DNA of 64,000 bases from Acinetobacter sp. XS-4 (GTDB lineage: Bacteria > Pseudomonadota > Gammaproteobacteria > Pseudomonadales > Moraxellaceae), in NCBI RefSeq assembly GCF_023920705.1, contig NZ_CP094657.1:2294001-2358000 (forward strand). Direction: 5' to 3'. The first letter of the stretch is position 1. Every line of letters begins with the position of its first letter. The translations under genes and the position numbers were made by a program. This document shows, piece by piece, positions 18,547-27,498 of the stretch. Under the pieces are notes generated by a model that was given only the letters and a program-made list of their open reading frames with translations, searched no databases and was not told the DNA's origin.

Positions 18547-18579
18547 AAAGTACAATTCCGTTACATGAAACTGTACTTT
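18547..18579 (-). terminator. Terminator directly after rpsA
   Basis: AAAGTACA pairs with TGTACTTT across a 17-base loop, and on the minus strand a T-run follows. It begins about 10 bases after the rpsA stop and stands in series with the second stem-loop at 18492-18530. Confidence 0.75.
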
Positions 18580-18588
18580 GTTAACCTA

Positions 18589-20262
18589 TTACTTCATTTG
18601 TGCTTTAATCAAGTCACCAATAGTCTTAGGACCATTTTCTTGACTTGTTGTTGCTGTACGTAAAGTAGCAACTGCTTCTTTCTCTTCAGCTTCGTCTTTT
18701 GCTTTAACAGACAAGTTGATAGAGCGAGATTTACGATCAACGTTGATGATTTTCGCTTCAACTTCTTGACCAACTTCTAAGAATTTAGTTGCATCTTCAA
18801 CGCGGTCGCGATTGATTTCAGAAGCTTTAAGAGTAGCTTCTACTTCGTCAGCTAACTTAACAGTTGCGCCACGAGCATCAACTGCAGTTACAGTACCTTT
18901 AACTAAAGCACCGCGTTCGTTAGCAGCTAAGAAATCATTGAACGGATCGCTGTTCAATTGCTTGATACCAAGGCTGATACGGTTACCTTCAGCGTCTACA
19001 GACAAGATAACAGCTTCAACAGTGTCACCTTTCTTGTAACGACGAATAGCTTCTTCGCCTTGCTCGTTCCAAGAAATATCAGACAAGTGTACTAAACCGT
19101 CGATACCACCGTTCAAGCCGATGAAGATACCAAAGTCAGTGATAGACTTGATAGTACCAGATACTTTTTCGCCTTTCTCATGAGCTTTAGCAAACTCTTC
19201 CCATGGGTTAGCACGAGTTTGTTTGATACCAAGGCTGATACGACGACGTTCTTCGTCAACTTCAAGAACCATAACATCAACTTCATCACCAATCTGAACA
19301 ACTTTAGATGGGTGGATGTTTTTGTTAGTGTGGTCCATTTCAGAAACGTGAACTAAACCTTCAACACCTTCAGCGATTTCAGCGAAACAACCGTAGTCAG
19401 TTAAGTTAGTTACACGAGCTTTAACGATAGAACCTTTAGGGTAACGGCTCATGATCGCTAACCATGGATCTTCGCCTAATTGCTTAAGGCCTAAAGATAC
19501 GCGGTTACGCTCACGGTCAAATTTAAGTACTTTAACAGTAACTTCTTGACCAACTTCAACAACTTCTGAAGGGTGCTTGATACGCTTCCAAGCCATATCT
19601 GTGATATGGAGAAGACCATCAATACCGCCAAGATCAACGAATGCGCCGTAATCAGTAAGGTTCTTGATTGTACCTGTAACTGTTTGACCTTCTTCAAGCT
19701 GAGCAAGTAATGCTTCACGGTCAGCAGAAGATTCAGCTTCCATAACAGCACGACGAGATACAACAACGTTATTACGTTTAGCATCAAGTTTGATTACTTT
19801 AAACTCTAACTCTTTACCTTCAAGGTGAGTAGTGTCACGGATAGGACGAGTGTCAACTAATGAACCTGGTAAGAATGCACGAACAGGACCGATGTCAACA
19901 GTGAAACCGCCTTTAACTTTACCAGAGATAACACCAGTAACGATTTCGCCATCTTCAAAGATTTTTTCAAGTTTAGTCCAAGTTTCAGCACGCTTAGCTT
20001 TTTCACGTGATAAAACTGTTTGACCCATACCGTTGTCAAGAGCTTCAACAACTACGTCAACAGTATCACCAACCTGAACTTCAAGTTCACGTTGTTCATT
20101 TAAAAATTCAGCACGGTCAACAATGCCTTCAGACTTTAGGCCAGTGTCAACAGTTACCCAGTCGCTATCGATGTTTACAACAACACCTTGGATGACTGCA
20201 CCCTTTTCAACGTTGAGGTTTAATTCACTTTCTTCAAAGAGGGCTGCAAAAGATTCGGTCAT
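18589..20262 (-). CDS. rpsA: 30S ribosomal protein S1
   Basis: A 557-residue ribosomal protein S1, the same length as in E. coli. Six S1 (OB-fold) RNA-binding repeats follow one another; typical repeat cores are [42 protein letters not shown] and [21 protein letters not shown]. It unfolds and docks mRNA on the 30S subunit. It has its own promoter (20330-20357) in the gap after cmk and an AGGT ribosome site. In E. coli S1 represses its own translation through the mRNA leader; whether the leader here does so cannot be told. Confidence 0.98.
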   Translation of the reverse strand: MTESFAALFEESELNLNVEKGAVIQGVVVNIDSDWVTVDTGLKSEGIVDRAEFLNEQRELEVQVGDTVDVVVEALDNGMGQTVLSREKAKRAETWTKLEKIFEDGEIVTGVISGKVKGGFTVDIGPVRAFLPGSLVDTRPIRDTTHLEGKELEFKVIKLDAKRNNVVVSRRAVMEAESSADREALLAQLEEGQTVTGTIKNLTDYGAFVDLGGIDGLLHITDMAWKRIKHPSEVVEVGQEVTVKVLKFDRERNRVSLGLKQLGEDPWLAIMSRYPKGSIVKARVTNLTDYGCFAEIAEGVEGLVHVSEMDHTNKNIHPSKVVQIGDEVDVMVLEVDEERRRISLGIKQTRANPWEEFAKAHEKGEKVSGTIKSITDFGIFIGLNGGIDGLVHLSDISWNEQGEEAIRRYKKGDTVEAVILSVDAEGNRISLGIKQLNSDPFNDFLAANERGALVKGTVTAVDARGATVKLADEVEATLKASEINRDRVEDATKFLEVGQEVEAKIINVDRKSRSINLSVKAKDEAEEKEAVATLRTATTSQENGPKTIGDLIKAQMK

Positions 20263-20329
20263 GATATACCTGATAAATTCCGCGGTCTTGGATCAGACAA
20301 GGCCGGTTTAGTTAAGTATCAACATAGTC

Positions 20330-20357
20330 TTTATAGACTGATCAAGCTATGCGTCAA
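20330..20357 (-). promoter_or_regulatory. Sigma-70 promoter of rpsA
   Basis: On the minus strand, TTGACG (20357-20352) and TATAAA (20335-20330) are separated by 16 bases, a strong sigma-70 match. The -10 element lies inside a small palindrome (AGTCT, ATAA, AGACT; 20326-20339). The leader to the rpsA ATG would be about 60 bases. Confidence 0.65.
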
Positions 20358-20373
20358 CTGATAATTCTATTTG

Positions 20374-21054
20374 CTAAATGGTACGGCTATTGACATACTC
20401 AACCATTAACTTAAATACCTGATCGATCGTTAATTCCGAACTATCAATGATATAAGCGTCTTTGGCTGGCTTGAGTGGAGCAACTTCTCGCTCCATATCT
20501 CTTTTGTCACGCGCCTGTATATTAGCTAAAATGTCGTTTATTTTAGCATCTAGGCCCATGCCCTGCAACTGTTTTACTCTTCGCTCGGCACGCGACTCAG
20601 CTGAAGCCGTTAGATAAATTTTTGCATTTGCTTCTGGGAAAATAGCTGTTGCCATATCACGGCCATCTGCAACTAAGCCAGGATTTTGCGCAAAAGCTCT
20701 TTGGCGCTCAAATAATGCCTGTCTAAGCTCTGGAATTGCTGCAACTTTCGATGCATATTCACCAACCCGCTCTGTACGAATTGTTTGAGATACATCTTCA
20801 CCATCTAGAAAAACCAGAATACCTGCTGCGGAAGTTTCAAATTTAATATCGAGTTGACGTGCATATTGAATACATTCATCGAGCTGACTGTCTAATTTCT
20901 CTAATAAATCATGTTTATGTAATGACAACCCCAATAAACGATATAAGGCACCAGAATCGAGTAAATGATATTGATAATGTGCTGCAAGTTTTGCAGCCAA
21001 TGTTCCTTTACCCGAACCACTCGGACCATCAATAGTAATAATTTGAACTGTCAT
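20374..21054 (-). CDS. cmk: Cytidylate kinase
   Basis: A 226-residue CMP/dCMP kinase, phosphorylating CMP and dCMP with ATP. The P-loop is at the extreme N-terminus ([19 protein letters not shown]), and [16 protein letters not shown] holds the nucleotide-binding Asp/Arg. I chose the ATG at 21054, preceded by GAGAG at a good distance; a start at 21075 would overlap the upstream gene by 11 bases. It precedes rpsA, a widely conserved pair. A gap of 10 bases separates it from the SRPBCC gene, so they are probably cotranscribed. Confidence 0.96.
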   Translation of the reverse strand: MTVQIITIDGPSGSGKGTLAAKLAAHYQYHLLDSGALYRLLGLSLHKHDLLEKLDSQLDECIQYARQLDIKFETSAAGILVFLDGEDVSQTIRTERVGEYASKVAAIPELRQALFERQRAFAQNPGLVADGRDMATAIFPEANAKIYLTASAESRAERRVKQLQGMGLDAKINDILANIQARDKRDMEREVAPLKPAKDAYIIDSSELTIDQVFKLMVEYVNSRTI

Positions 21055-21064
21055 TGAACTCTCA

Positions 21065-21505
21065 CTAAGAAGCAATTGTTTTAGCTAATCTCGAAAAGCC
21101 TAGTGTAATGGCTAGTTTTAGCTGTGCAAGGATTAATTTACTTACCACTGGAGCTTTTGCCGTTAACTCGATGCGGTATGTAACTAAAGTTATATATGGG
21201 GTAATTTCAGAAAACTCGATTCGACCTAAATGATGTTTAATCAAAGGATTATCTATTAATTTATATTCAATACTTTTATTTTCTTCAAGCAATGTAATTT
21301 CTTCTTTAAGGGGCTTGATTGGACCAAATCCCATACGACGAACTGAGCCTAAACCATCAGGTCTTTTAGAATCTGCTGAGTCTTTCACACGTACAACTTG
21401 TAAAGGTGCAAAAGCAGTATTGTAAGTTGCGTGTTTCGAGAGCAAGTTAAATACATCACTAAGAGGAGCATTAAATTCTTTTTTTACGGTCATTACATTA
21501 CGCAT
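21065..21505 (-). CDS. SRPBCC-fold (polyketide cyclase-like) protein
   Basis: A 146-residue protein of the START/SRPBCC type. The N-terminal strand-helix start ([26 protein letters not shown]) and the C-terminal long helix ([21 protein letters not shown]) are the family hallmarks; the fold forms a hydrophobic ligand cavity. No catalytic motif tells the ligand. AAGGA precedes the ATG. It sits between tadA and cmk in one orientation. The fold is a confident call, the function unknown. Confidence 0.75.
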   Translation of the reverse strand: MRNVMTVKKEFNAPLSDVFNLLSKHATYNTAFAPLQVVRVKDSADSKRPDGLGSVRRMGFGPIKPLKEEITLLEENKSIEYKLIDNPLIKHHLGRIEFSEITPYITLVTYRIELTAKAPVVSKLILAQLKLAITLGFSRLAKTIAS

Positions 21506-21574
21506 TGAATATTCCTTATTAAAAAAATCATGGCAGTAAAATCGCGTTAGTTTGCCATAAGCTCGTGTTACTTT

Positions 21575-22078
21575 TTAATCATTTAAGGACGTTTTCTGTT
21601 GTTTTTCTTGTTTCTTTTGCTCGCGTCTTTGTTTAAAAAAATGACTGAGTTGTTGGGCACATTTTTCTTGTAAACAACCTTGTTCAAAGGTAAATCTGTG
21701 ATTGTAATAACCATGCTGTAGTAGCTGACGAGCACTTACCAATGAACCCGCTTTAGGTTCTGTCGTCCCAAAAACCACATGTTTGATTCTTGCATGTACT
21801 AATGCGCCTACACACATTGTGCATGGCTCAAGAGTGACATATAAAGTTGCATCTTCAGGTAAGCGATAATTATCTAATGATAAGCATGCTGCACGAATAG
21901 CTTGAATTTCTGCATGTGCGGTTGGATCAAACAAACTAATGGGAGCATTATAGCCCGATCCAATCACTCGATTTTGGCTCACCACAACCGCTCCAACTGG
22001 GATCTCACCCTGCTGAGCGGCTAATTCAGCTTGCTCGTAAGCAAGCTGCATCCAATATTCATCACTATATTCAGTCAT
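21575..22078 (-). CDS. tadA: tRNA-specific adenosine-34 deaminase
   Basis: A 167-residue deaminase that converts A34 of tRNA-Arg(ACG) to inosine in the cytoplasm. The zinc/catalytic motifs are HAE (residues 55-57, within PTAHAEIQAIRAA) and PCxxC (85-89, LEPCTMCVGAL). The tail after residue 150 is Lys/Gln-rich (EQKKQEKQQK). It starts 4 bases after the stop of the upstream acyl-CoA hydrolase gene, which suggests coupling. Family and function are well supported because TadA is nearly universal in bacteria. Confidence 0.96.
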   Translation of the reverse strand: MTEYSDEYWMQLAYEQAELAAQQGEIPVGAVVVSQNRVIGSGYNAPISLFDPTAHAEIQAIRAACLSLDNYRLPEDATLYVTLEPCTMCVGALVHARIKHVVFGTTEPKAGSLVSARQLLQHGYYNHRFTFEQGCLQEKCAQQLSHFFKQRREQKKQEKQQKTSLND

Positions 22079-22082
22079 TTAT

Positions 22083-23207
22083 TTAGGTGATCACACCATG
22101 CTGTCTAAGTAATGCATTCCAGCTATCTATTGAAGTGACTGGTGGACTATCAGCTAATATTCCTCTTAAGCTTAAGTCTTCACATGGTTTCCATTCTGGT
22201 GATAAATCTTTATCAACCAAACGTGCACGGACACCTTCTACAAAGTCAGGATGACGAATTTTCCACTCAGAAATCTGAGCTTCTAGATCAAAGACTTCGT
22301 CCCAAGAATGTATTTGCTTACCCCATTGCCACAACAACCAAGTAATGGCAGCAGTACTAGGAGATCCTTTTTGCAAGTTCTCACTCGCTTGGCGCAACCA
22401 ATCACTGCTCGCATCACGTAAGCTCACAATAGCTTGATAATCTTGTTCAAAATTAAAACCGCGGCAAACGCTATGAATCACGTCTAGCGAGTTTTGCAAT
22501 GGACCTGCCGCAACTGGGCGATGCAAACTATTTAAAGTATCATCAATTGCGCGGAAATCCCCAGCAGGATAATGAGCCCAATTAATATTTAAAACTTTCT
22601 GCAAAACATTATCACGCTGTGCTTCACAAATATGTGTTGCCCAGCCAATACTATACGCTCCAGCAGCTGTCATGATCGAACCAGTTAAACCAGTAAACAA
22701 ACCTACTGGGCCACGATCTGCTAGGAAACGACTCGCCCCAACATCTGGATATAAACCAATATTAATCTCAGGCATTGCTAAACGAGAATATGGGGTCACT
22801 AGACGGAATGGTGCTGCCATGAACAGGCCCAAACCACCGCCCATAACGTAGCCTTCGCCCCAAACAACCACGGGTTTAGCGTAATTATGTAAGAGTAAGT
22901 CTAAAGCATATTCTTGCTGAAAAAACTTATTCGCAGTATCTACTTCTTGATTAATAACAAGTTGACGTAATTTTCTAACATCACCGCCTGCACAAAAAGC
23001 TTTCGGCGTAGTTGAGTCTAACCAAATTGCTTTAACGCTCTCATTATCACGGAAATCTTCAAATACCCGTAATAATGCCGTTACGATTGATTCATCTAAA
23101 GCATGCAATGATTTAGGACGATTCAAACGTACTATACGCCAGCCGTTTTTTGCTTCTTCAACCACCAAGTCCGGGTGATAGTTATTTAGATTGGGAGAGT
23201 TCATCAT
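22083..23207 (-). CDS. Enoyl-CoA hydratase/isomerase family, 3-hydroxyisobutyryl-CoA hydrolase-like
   Basis: A 374-residue crotonase-superfamily protein of the ECH_2 group. An early CoA-binding segment ([17 protein letters not shown], then [13 protein letters not shown]) and the oxyanion-hole region [19 protein letters not shown] are clear, and [17 protein letters not shown] carries the Glu and Asp typical of 3-hydroxyisobutyryl-CoA hydrolase, an enzyme of valine degradation. The length (about 350-380) also fits that group rather than simple enoyl-CoA hydratases (about 260). No other valine-degradation genes are nearby. Its ATG overlaps the ung stop codon (ATGA), so the two are translationally coupled. 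Confidence 0.85.
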   Translation of the reverse strand: MMNSPNLNNYHPDLVVEEAKNGWRIVRLNRPKSLHALDESIVTALLRVFEDFRDNESVKAIWLDSTTPKAFCAGGDVRKLRQLVINQEVDTANKFFQQEYALDLLLHNYAKPVVVWGEGYVMGGGLGLFMAAPFRLVTPYSRLAMPEINIGLYPDVGASRFLADRGPVGLFTGLTGSIMTAAGAYSIGWATHICEAQRDNVLQKVLNINWAHYPAGDFRAIDDTLNSLHRPVAAGPLQNSLDVIHSVCRGFNFEQDYQAIVSLRDASSDWLRQASENLQKGSPSTAAITWLLWQWGKQIHSWDEVFDLEAQISEWKIRHPDFVEGVRARLVDKDLSPEWKPCEDLSLRGILADSPPVTSIDSWNALLRQHGVIT

Positions 23208-23917
23208 GCGTCCAATTGCCAGTCTATGGGCTCAATGCCATGTTGTTTCAAATATTGATTTGTTTTTGAGAACACTTTGCATCCAAAAAAACCACCTCTG
23301 TTTGCAGCGAGGGGCGATGGATGTGCAGCGGTTAAAACCAAGTGTTTATCTCTATTTATACGTTGTCCTTTGCGCTGTGCATAAGCACCCCACAAAATAA
23401 ATACGACATGTTCTCTTTGCTCATTCAGGACATCAATAACTTCATCCGTAAATGCTTCCCAACCCTGCTTTTGATGTGAAGTTGGCTGTCCAGCCTCAAC
23501 GGTAAGCACGCTGTTCAGTAAAAGCACCCCTTGGTTAGCCCATTTCGTTAAGTCACCATGGCGAGGGGCTGGAATACCCAAATCTGTATGCAATTCATGA
23601 AAAATATTACGCAAAGATGGTGGTAATGCAATACCTTTTTGAACAGAGAAACTTAATCCGTTCGCTTGGTTCGGTCCATGATATGGATCTTGTCCCAAAA
23701 TAACGACTTTCACCTCAGCCAAAGGTGTCGTATTTAGAGCACTAAAGATTTGTTTACTCGGCGGATATATTATTTTTTGTGCTTGCTTCTCTTGAAATAA
23801 GAAATCGCGCAAATTATCCATTTGGGGGCTTAACAAAAAAGATGCTAAAGATATTTTCCAGCTTTCTTCTAATTGAACTTTACTGAGTTTATCTTGCTGT
23901 TGCTCAGTTAATTGCAT
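23204..23917 (-). CDS. ung: Uracil-DNA glycosylase
   Basis: A 237-residue family-1 uracil-DNA glycosylase, which removes uracil from DNA at the start of base-excision repair. The water-activating motif GQDPYHG is at residues 75-81 and the DNA-intercalation motif HPSPL near residue 200. I chose the ATG at 23917, because AGGA lies 8 bases before it; that same AGGA overlaps the alternative ATG at 23926. The gene overlaps the start of the downstream acyl-CoA hydrolase gene by 4 bases. Confidence 0.97.
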   Translation of the reverse strand: MQLTEQQQDKLSKVQLEESWKISLASFLLSPQMDNLRDFLFQEKQAQKIIYPPSKQIFSALNTTPLAEVKVVILGQDPYHGPNQANGLSFSVQKGIALPPSLRNIFHELHTDLGIPAPRHGDLTKWANQGVLLLNSVLTVEAGQPTSHQKQGWEAFTDEVIDVLNEQREHVVFILWGAYAQRKGQRINRDKHLVLTAAHPSPLAANRGGFFGCKVFSKTNQYLKQHGIEPIDWQLDA

Positions 23918-23966
23918 TAATGTCATCCTAGATCAATTTTCAATTCTACAAATACAGTAATTCGAT

Positions 23967-24563
23967 TTACACTTCGACTTGTAAATCAACTTGAGGATTA
24001 TTAAATTTCATCCCTTTTTTCAAGTCTTCATACATTTGCGGATTTACCCACTCTATCTGAATTTGTTCTGAAAAAACAATTCCATCAAGACTTAAAATCC
24101 CCATTTGTTCGTTTTGAATATCTTCAATAAAGCTTTGAGCATATCCAGTATCAGTCTCATGAACAATAACTGAATAAACCTCAACATCACCTTCCCCATT
24201 TTGAGTGATTGTTGATTGTAAAACTTGCTGAGCTAGATAAAAGAAAATACGAGAGAATTGTTCAGCCGAGGGTGAAACAGGTAAAGAAATCCAGCGAGCA
24301 CTAAAAGTTTGACAAGCATCAATATATTGAGAATCATCTTTTTCCCAAAAACAGATTGCATGATCAAAGCTGTCGATAAGATCTTTTATTACCCCTTTTA
24401 AAAGCCCAAAATCATAAACCATTTGTCCATGATCTAATTTCGAAGCTTTAAGCAATAATTCGACTTTATAACTATGTCCATGAATTGATCGCTTACAACG
24501 ATCCGATGTACAGTTACGTACAACATGTGCATTTTCAAACTTAAATAACTTGCGAATTAACAT
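23967..24563 (-). CDS. queD: 6-carboxytetrahydropterin synthase-like protein (QueD family)
   Basis: A 198-residue member of the 6-pyruvoyl-tetrahydropterin synthase/QueD family, which makes 6-carboxytetrahydropterin from dihydroneopterin triphosphate on the queuosine route. The zinc ligands are H13 (FENAHVV), H28 and H30 (IHGHSY), with Cys18 and Cys23 before them. Cys23 lies five residues before the first His of HGH rather than the usual four. The protein is longer than typical QueD (about 120-150 residues). The function is probable, but other members of this family act on different pterins. No strong ribosome site precedes the ATG. Confidence 0.78.
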   Translation of the reverse strand: MLIRKLFKFENAHVVRNCTSDRCKRSIHGHSYKVELLLKASKLDHGQMVYDFGLLKGVIKDLIDSFDHAICFWEKDDSQYIDACQTFSARWISLPVSPSAEQFSRIFFYLAQQVLQSTITQNGEGDVEVYSVIVHETDTGYAQSFIEDIQNEQMGILSLDGIVFSEQIQIEWVNPQMYEDLKKGMKFNNPQVDLQVEV

Positions 24564-24790
24564 GTGCCAAATCGATCATTCCTTCTAGGAACATTATTAT
24601 AAAGCAAAAGATGAAAACTTCGCACCACTTTTCAATTAGAAACAATTAGCGAAAAGTATGATAAGACTTGTGAAGAAATATTGAAGATAAATATATAGAA
24701 AATTTATCTTTATTCTATTTAGTCAAGAGAGAAATTTCTACCCATGACTTTTTAATAAATAATCAAAAAAAATAAATCAAAATTTTTCAA

Positions 24791-25750
24791 CTAGTTAAAT
24801 GGCGACATATTTCTAGAATAAACATAAACCTGCTTATCATTACGCATTAGCGCACTTGTAAATTGTCTTTTCCTATTATTTAGCACAACCTCAATTTGTG
24901 CTTGAAAAAAACTCGACTTTACATCTAACAGGCTATTCACCTCAGTTCTATTTTGAGTATCAACTGTTGAAAAAGCATTCAGTTGCCATAATTCATCAAC
25001 ATTTTGAAAGAATTTTAAATTTTGTTGGCGCATCTGAAGTTCTTTTTCTATCGCTCCTAAATCTAATTTTTGATCCATACTCGCTAAAACTAATGGAGAA
25101 GCCGTATTAATATTCACTTTTGTATTTTCGGGTAAAGCAGAAATATAGGGAGCAATTAAATCATATTTCTTCCCGTCAAAACCTCTTACTAACTTCAACT
25201 CTTCAATACTGTGAAATTTGGCATTTGAAGTTAAATAGCTAGGATCAAGCCCCTCATAATAACTACTTTCTGCACCCATAGGCCCAGATGGTTCGTCATC
25301 TGGATCTTGCCAATCGATGACTGCTTGACTTAATTCTGCTGGCAAGCCTACACGTACAAGTAATCGCTCAAACCAATTTTTAGCAGCTTCGTTTACCTTG
25401 CCTTCATTCGTCGTTAAATTGTTTAGGTTAAATTTGCCTGACTCATCTAGTAAACGCCCTGACACTGATCCATCTTCTATAGGAAAAGGTGGCATCGGCT
25501 GTGCCCACGTTTCTTTTAAATGATCAACGCCACCAGCATTGTTTGCATCTTGAATTAATAATTCAGAAAAAAAGGCCTCTGCACTTTTAGCATAAAGTAG
25601 TGACTGATTTTGACGCATCAAATAGCCAGTATTTGCCATCGTATTAGTTTGATGCTTTGCAATAGAAGCAGCTAAAATTGTAGCCAAAGCAACCATAATT
25701 AGAATGGTTAGCAAAGCTATACCTTGCTGATTTTTTTTATAGAATAACAT
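24791..25750 (-). CDS. gspK: Type II secretion minor pseudopilin GspK
   Basis: A 319-residue minor pseudopilin. A short leader ends at Gly10, and the mature N-terminus (IALLTILIMVALATILAASIA) is the hydrophobic helix; it lacks Glu at +5, as GspK proteins do. The large periplasmic domain contains the GspK landmarks LLDESGKFNLNNL, VIDWQDPDDEP and VNINTASPLVL. GspK caps the pseudopilus tip with GspI and GspJ. Its ATG overlaps the gspJ stop (TAATG). It is the last gene of gspH-I-J-K. No clear terminator follows. Confidence 0.94.
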   Translation of the reverse strand: MLFYKKNQQGIALLTILIMVALATILAASIAKHQTNTMANTGYLMRQNQSLLYAKSAEAFFSELLIQDANNAGGVDHLKETWAQPMPPFPIEDGSVSGRLLDESGKFNLNNLTTNEGKVNEAAKNWFERLLVRVGLPAELSQAVIDWQDPDDEPSGPMGAESSYYEGLDPSYLTSNAKFHSIEELKLVRGFDGKKYDLIAPYISALPENTKVNINTASPLVLASMDQKLDLGAIEKELQMRQQNLKFFQNVDELWQLNAFSTVDTQNRTEVNSLLDVKSSFFQAQIEVVLNNRKRQFTSALMRNDKQVYVYSRNMSPFN

Positions 25751-26565
25751 TATTGCACTCCTTGCTTGGAGAGCGATAAATCACCTTGATTTAAACTATA
25801 AATCCACTCATAACTTACACCGGCAACTGTGAGTTGTATTTTTATTCCTTTCGGCAGCTTTCTAAATTCTTCAGGTTTTGTGGGGTCAATATTAATTTCT
25901 GGCCACTTTGTCACTTCTTGTGGCGTGAGTACCATAATTTGAAATTGCTCAACTTGGCTCAACAGCGTACTTGATAATGGCTGCTCTCTATTTGAAGTAT
26001 TCAAATTACTATATTTAAGACGATAAAGCTTTTTTTGATCAGGATCATATCGATATTCAATACGCTCAAAAGGTGATAATCCTTGCTTTAAGGGATCCGT
26101 AACACCAGCCTTACTAAAGCGAAGAACTTGGTTATCAAGCTCTAAGGCTGGACGTAATTGCCCGCCTTGATTAGCCGATAAAGGTATAATTTGCAATGTA
26201 TCTCGCAAAACTTGTTGATAAGCATCTTGTAATTCAAATAACTGTACTTCGTGTTGTGCATTACGATCACGGACTTTTAATAAATAATCAAAAATCTTCC
26301 AACCCAACAAAGATAGAACAGCAAAAATTGCAATTGCGACTAAAAGCTCAACTAAAGTAAATCCTGAGGCAGGAGTTAATCGAGCACTGCTCGATCGTGC
26401 CGTAAGACGAGAAACTGTGTTTCGAATGTGAGAGTCATTAAAGCCACGCTTTGTCTGAGCGCAAGACGAAGAGCTTTGCTCGGAGTAACCCCTCATCATC
26501 TGCTCCGATCGTGCAGCAAGATGAGAAGCTGGACTTCTTGAACGAAGATATTTATTTTTTATCAT
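25750..26565 (-). CDS. gspJ: Type II secretion minor pseudopilin GspJ with an unusually long leader
   Basis: A 271-residue minor pseudopilin. The prepilin peptidase motif is SGFTLVELLVAIAIFAVLS with Gly68 at -1, Phe69 at +1 and Glu73 at +5; the rest is the GspJ periplasmic domain. The leader is 68 residues, whereas pseudopilin leaders are normally about 5-20. Residues 7-67 are encoded by a cluster of palindromic repeats (26354-26545) that reads through in frame. The start at 26565 overlaps the gspI stop (TAATG), so the start is well supported; the internal Met23/Met24 would still leave a leader of about 45 residues, and no start codon lies closer. The leader is Arg/Lys-rich, compatible with a cytoplasmic position. 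Without it the protein would have an ordinary GspJ length (about 205-210). Confidence 0.88.
   Translation of the reverse strand: MIKNKYLRSRSPASHLAARSEQMMRGYSEQSSSSCAQTKRGFNDSHIRNTVSRLTARSSSARLTPASGFTLVELLVAIAIFAVLSLLGWKIFDYLLKVRDRNAQHEVQLFELQDAYQQVLRDTLQIIPLSANQGGQLRPALELDNQVLRFSKAGVTDPLKQGLSPFERIEYRYDPDQKKLYRLKYSNLNTSNREQPLSSTLLSQVEQFQIMVLTPQEVTKWPEINIDPTKPEEFRKLPKGIKIQLTVAGVSYEWIYSLNQGDLSLSKQGVQ
26354..26545. repeat. REP-like palindromic repeat cluster inside gspJ
   Basis: Two related direct repeats lie 114 bp apart: 26389-26426 and 26502-26539, both with CGATCGTGC followed by (C/A)G(T/C)AAGA(C/T)GAGAA and then a small hairpin. The hairpins differ in sequence but both pair: GAAAC-TGT-GTTTC (26411-26423) and AGAAG-CTGGA-CTTCT (26524-26538). 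A third, partial unit has GCGCAAGACGAAGAGC with GAGC-TTT-GCTC (26471-26481). ATCGAGC-ACT-GCTCGAT (26379-26395) is another palindrome. The 114-bp offset is a multiple of 3 and the encoded peptides repeat accordingly (SHLAARS and SRLTARS). I noticed no other copy in this window. Confidence 0.75.
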
Positions 26566-26945
26566 TATTTTGCTTTCATTGGATAATTAAAAAATACCAA
26601 GTGGGTAATACCATTTTGAACTTTCCCTTTATCAGAATCATATAAGCTAATTTGCAAATCCACTTTCTGAACATTCGGGCTGACTGTAGATTCAGCAGAT
26701 TTATCAATCTGCCAGGTTTCACCTTGAGAAGTAACTTGCTTACTTTGAGTACCTTGAAGCCATTCTTGATTTATCTCCATTAAAGCAACTTCATTCATAG
26801 CCACAAACTGAGCTTTTGTTCTAAGAATTGCATTTGAGGTAGATTGAGTATATTGCATGGCCACTTTAGTTAACGCGACGGCAGCTACCGCAAAAATTGC
26901 TAAAGCTACCATTACTTCTAATAGAGTAAAGCCTTTAGATTTCAT
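26565..26945 (-). CDS. gspI: Type II secretion minor pseudopilin GspI
   Basis: A 126-residue minor pseudopilin. The leader is only MKSKG; the mature protein begins FTLLEVMVALAIFAVAAVALT with Glu at +5, then a small periplasmic domain. GspI nucleates the tip complex with GspJ and GspK in the type II secretion pseudopilus. The start overlaps the end of gspH by 11 bases and the stop overlaps the gspJ start, so translation of gspH-I-J-K is tightly coupled. The short normal leader here contrasts with the 68-residue leader of GspJ. Confidence 0.93.
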   Translation of the reverse strand: MKSKGFTLLEVMVALAIFAVAAVALTKVAMQYTQSTSNAILRTKAQFVAMNEVALMEINQEWLQGTQSKQVTSQGETWQIDKSAESTVSPNVQKVDLQISLYDSDKGKVQNGITHLVFFNYPMKAK

Positions 26946-27489
26946 TTATTTTACCCAAATGATCAATTTGTATTTCTGAACCAATTGGTTTTTGTTCAAA
27001 GTAAAACTGTATTTTAACTGTTTTAGCTTCACCATTTCCAAACCAGATTAACTGCGGAGCCTGCCCGCCAATTAAATCTGTATTCGTAGCTTTTGAATAA
27101 GTTTGACCATCTAGAGGTTGTACTGTAAACGATACATGTTTAGGCAATTGGCGCGTAGTAAATTCTGGGTATTTCTGCCAACGGTTTTTTAAATCTTGAA
27201 CCTGTAGTTTACTCTGATCGTGGTATTCATACAGCTCATAAGAAAATGGAGAAACATCAGTTTCACTCATAGTAGATAGAGCTAAAACACGAGACTGGTC
27301 AAGTGACTCTTTACCGATTTTATGTGCATCAAGCAAAAACAACTCTCTTGCTTGCATCGCTTTCTTCTGGTCAACGCCACCTATATTGAGTACAACAAGA
27401 GAGGTCATAATCGTCATAATAACAATCACCACCATCACTTCAATGAGGGTAAAACCTTTTTGTGATTTAGGCAGTGATTGAAATTTCAT
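26935..27489 (-). CDS. gspH: Type II secretion minor pseudopilin GspH
   Basis: A 184-residue pseudopilin. The leader ends at Gly12 (SQKG), and the mature helix is FTLIEVMVVIVIMTIMTSLVV with Glu at +5. The periplasmic domain contains QLIWFGNGE-type strand segments (APQLIWFGNGEAKTVKIQF) typical of GspH. It links the pseudopilus tip to the major pseudopilin. It begins the gspHIJK block, 9 bases after the TetR gene. The remaining secretion genes are not in this window, which fits the scattered layout known in Acinetobacter. Confidence 0.92.
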   Translation of the reverse strand: MKFQSLPKSQKGFTLIEVMVVIVIMTIMTSLVVLNIGGVDQKKAMQARELFLLDAHKIGKESLDQSRVLALSTMSETDVSPFSYELYEYHDQSKLQVQDLKNRWQKYPEFTTRQLPKHVSFTVQPLDGQTYSKATNTDLIGGQAPQLIWFGNGEAKTVKIQFYFEQKPIGSEIQIDHLGKINEI

Positions 27490-27498
27490 ATCGACCTA

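Noticed and set aside
24541..24579. 12-codon upstream ORF overlapping the start of the QueD-like gene
   Set aside because: An ATG follows AAGGA, but AGGA touches the ATG directly, leaving no spacer. No leader-peptide pattern (repeated codons, attenuator hairpins) is present.
24564..24790. Possible preQ1 riboswitch before the QueD-like gene
   Set aside because: I looked for the compact preQ1 aptamer (short hairpin followed by an A-rich tail pairing back) and did not find it.
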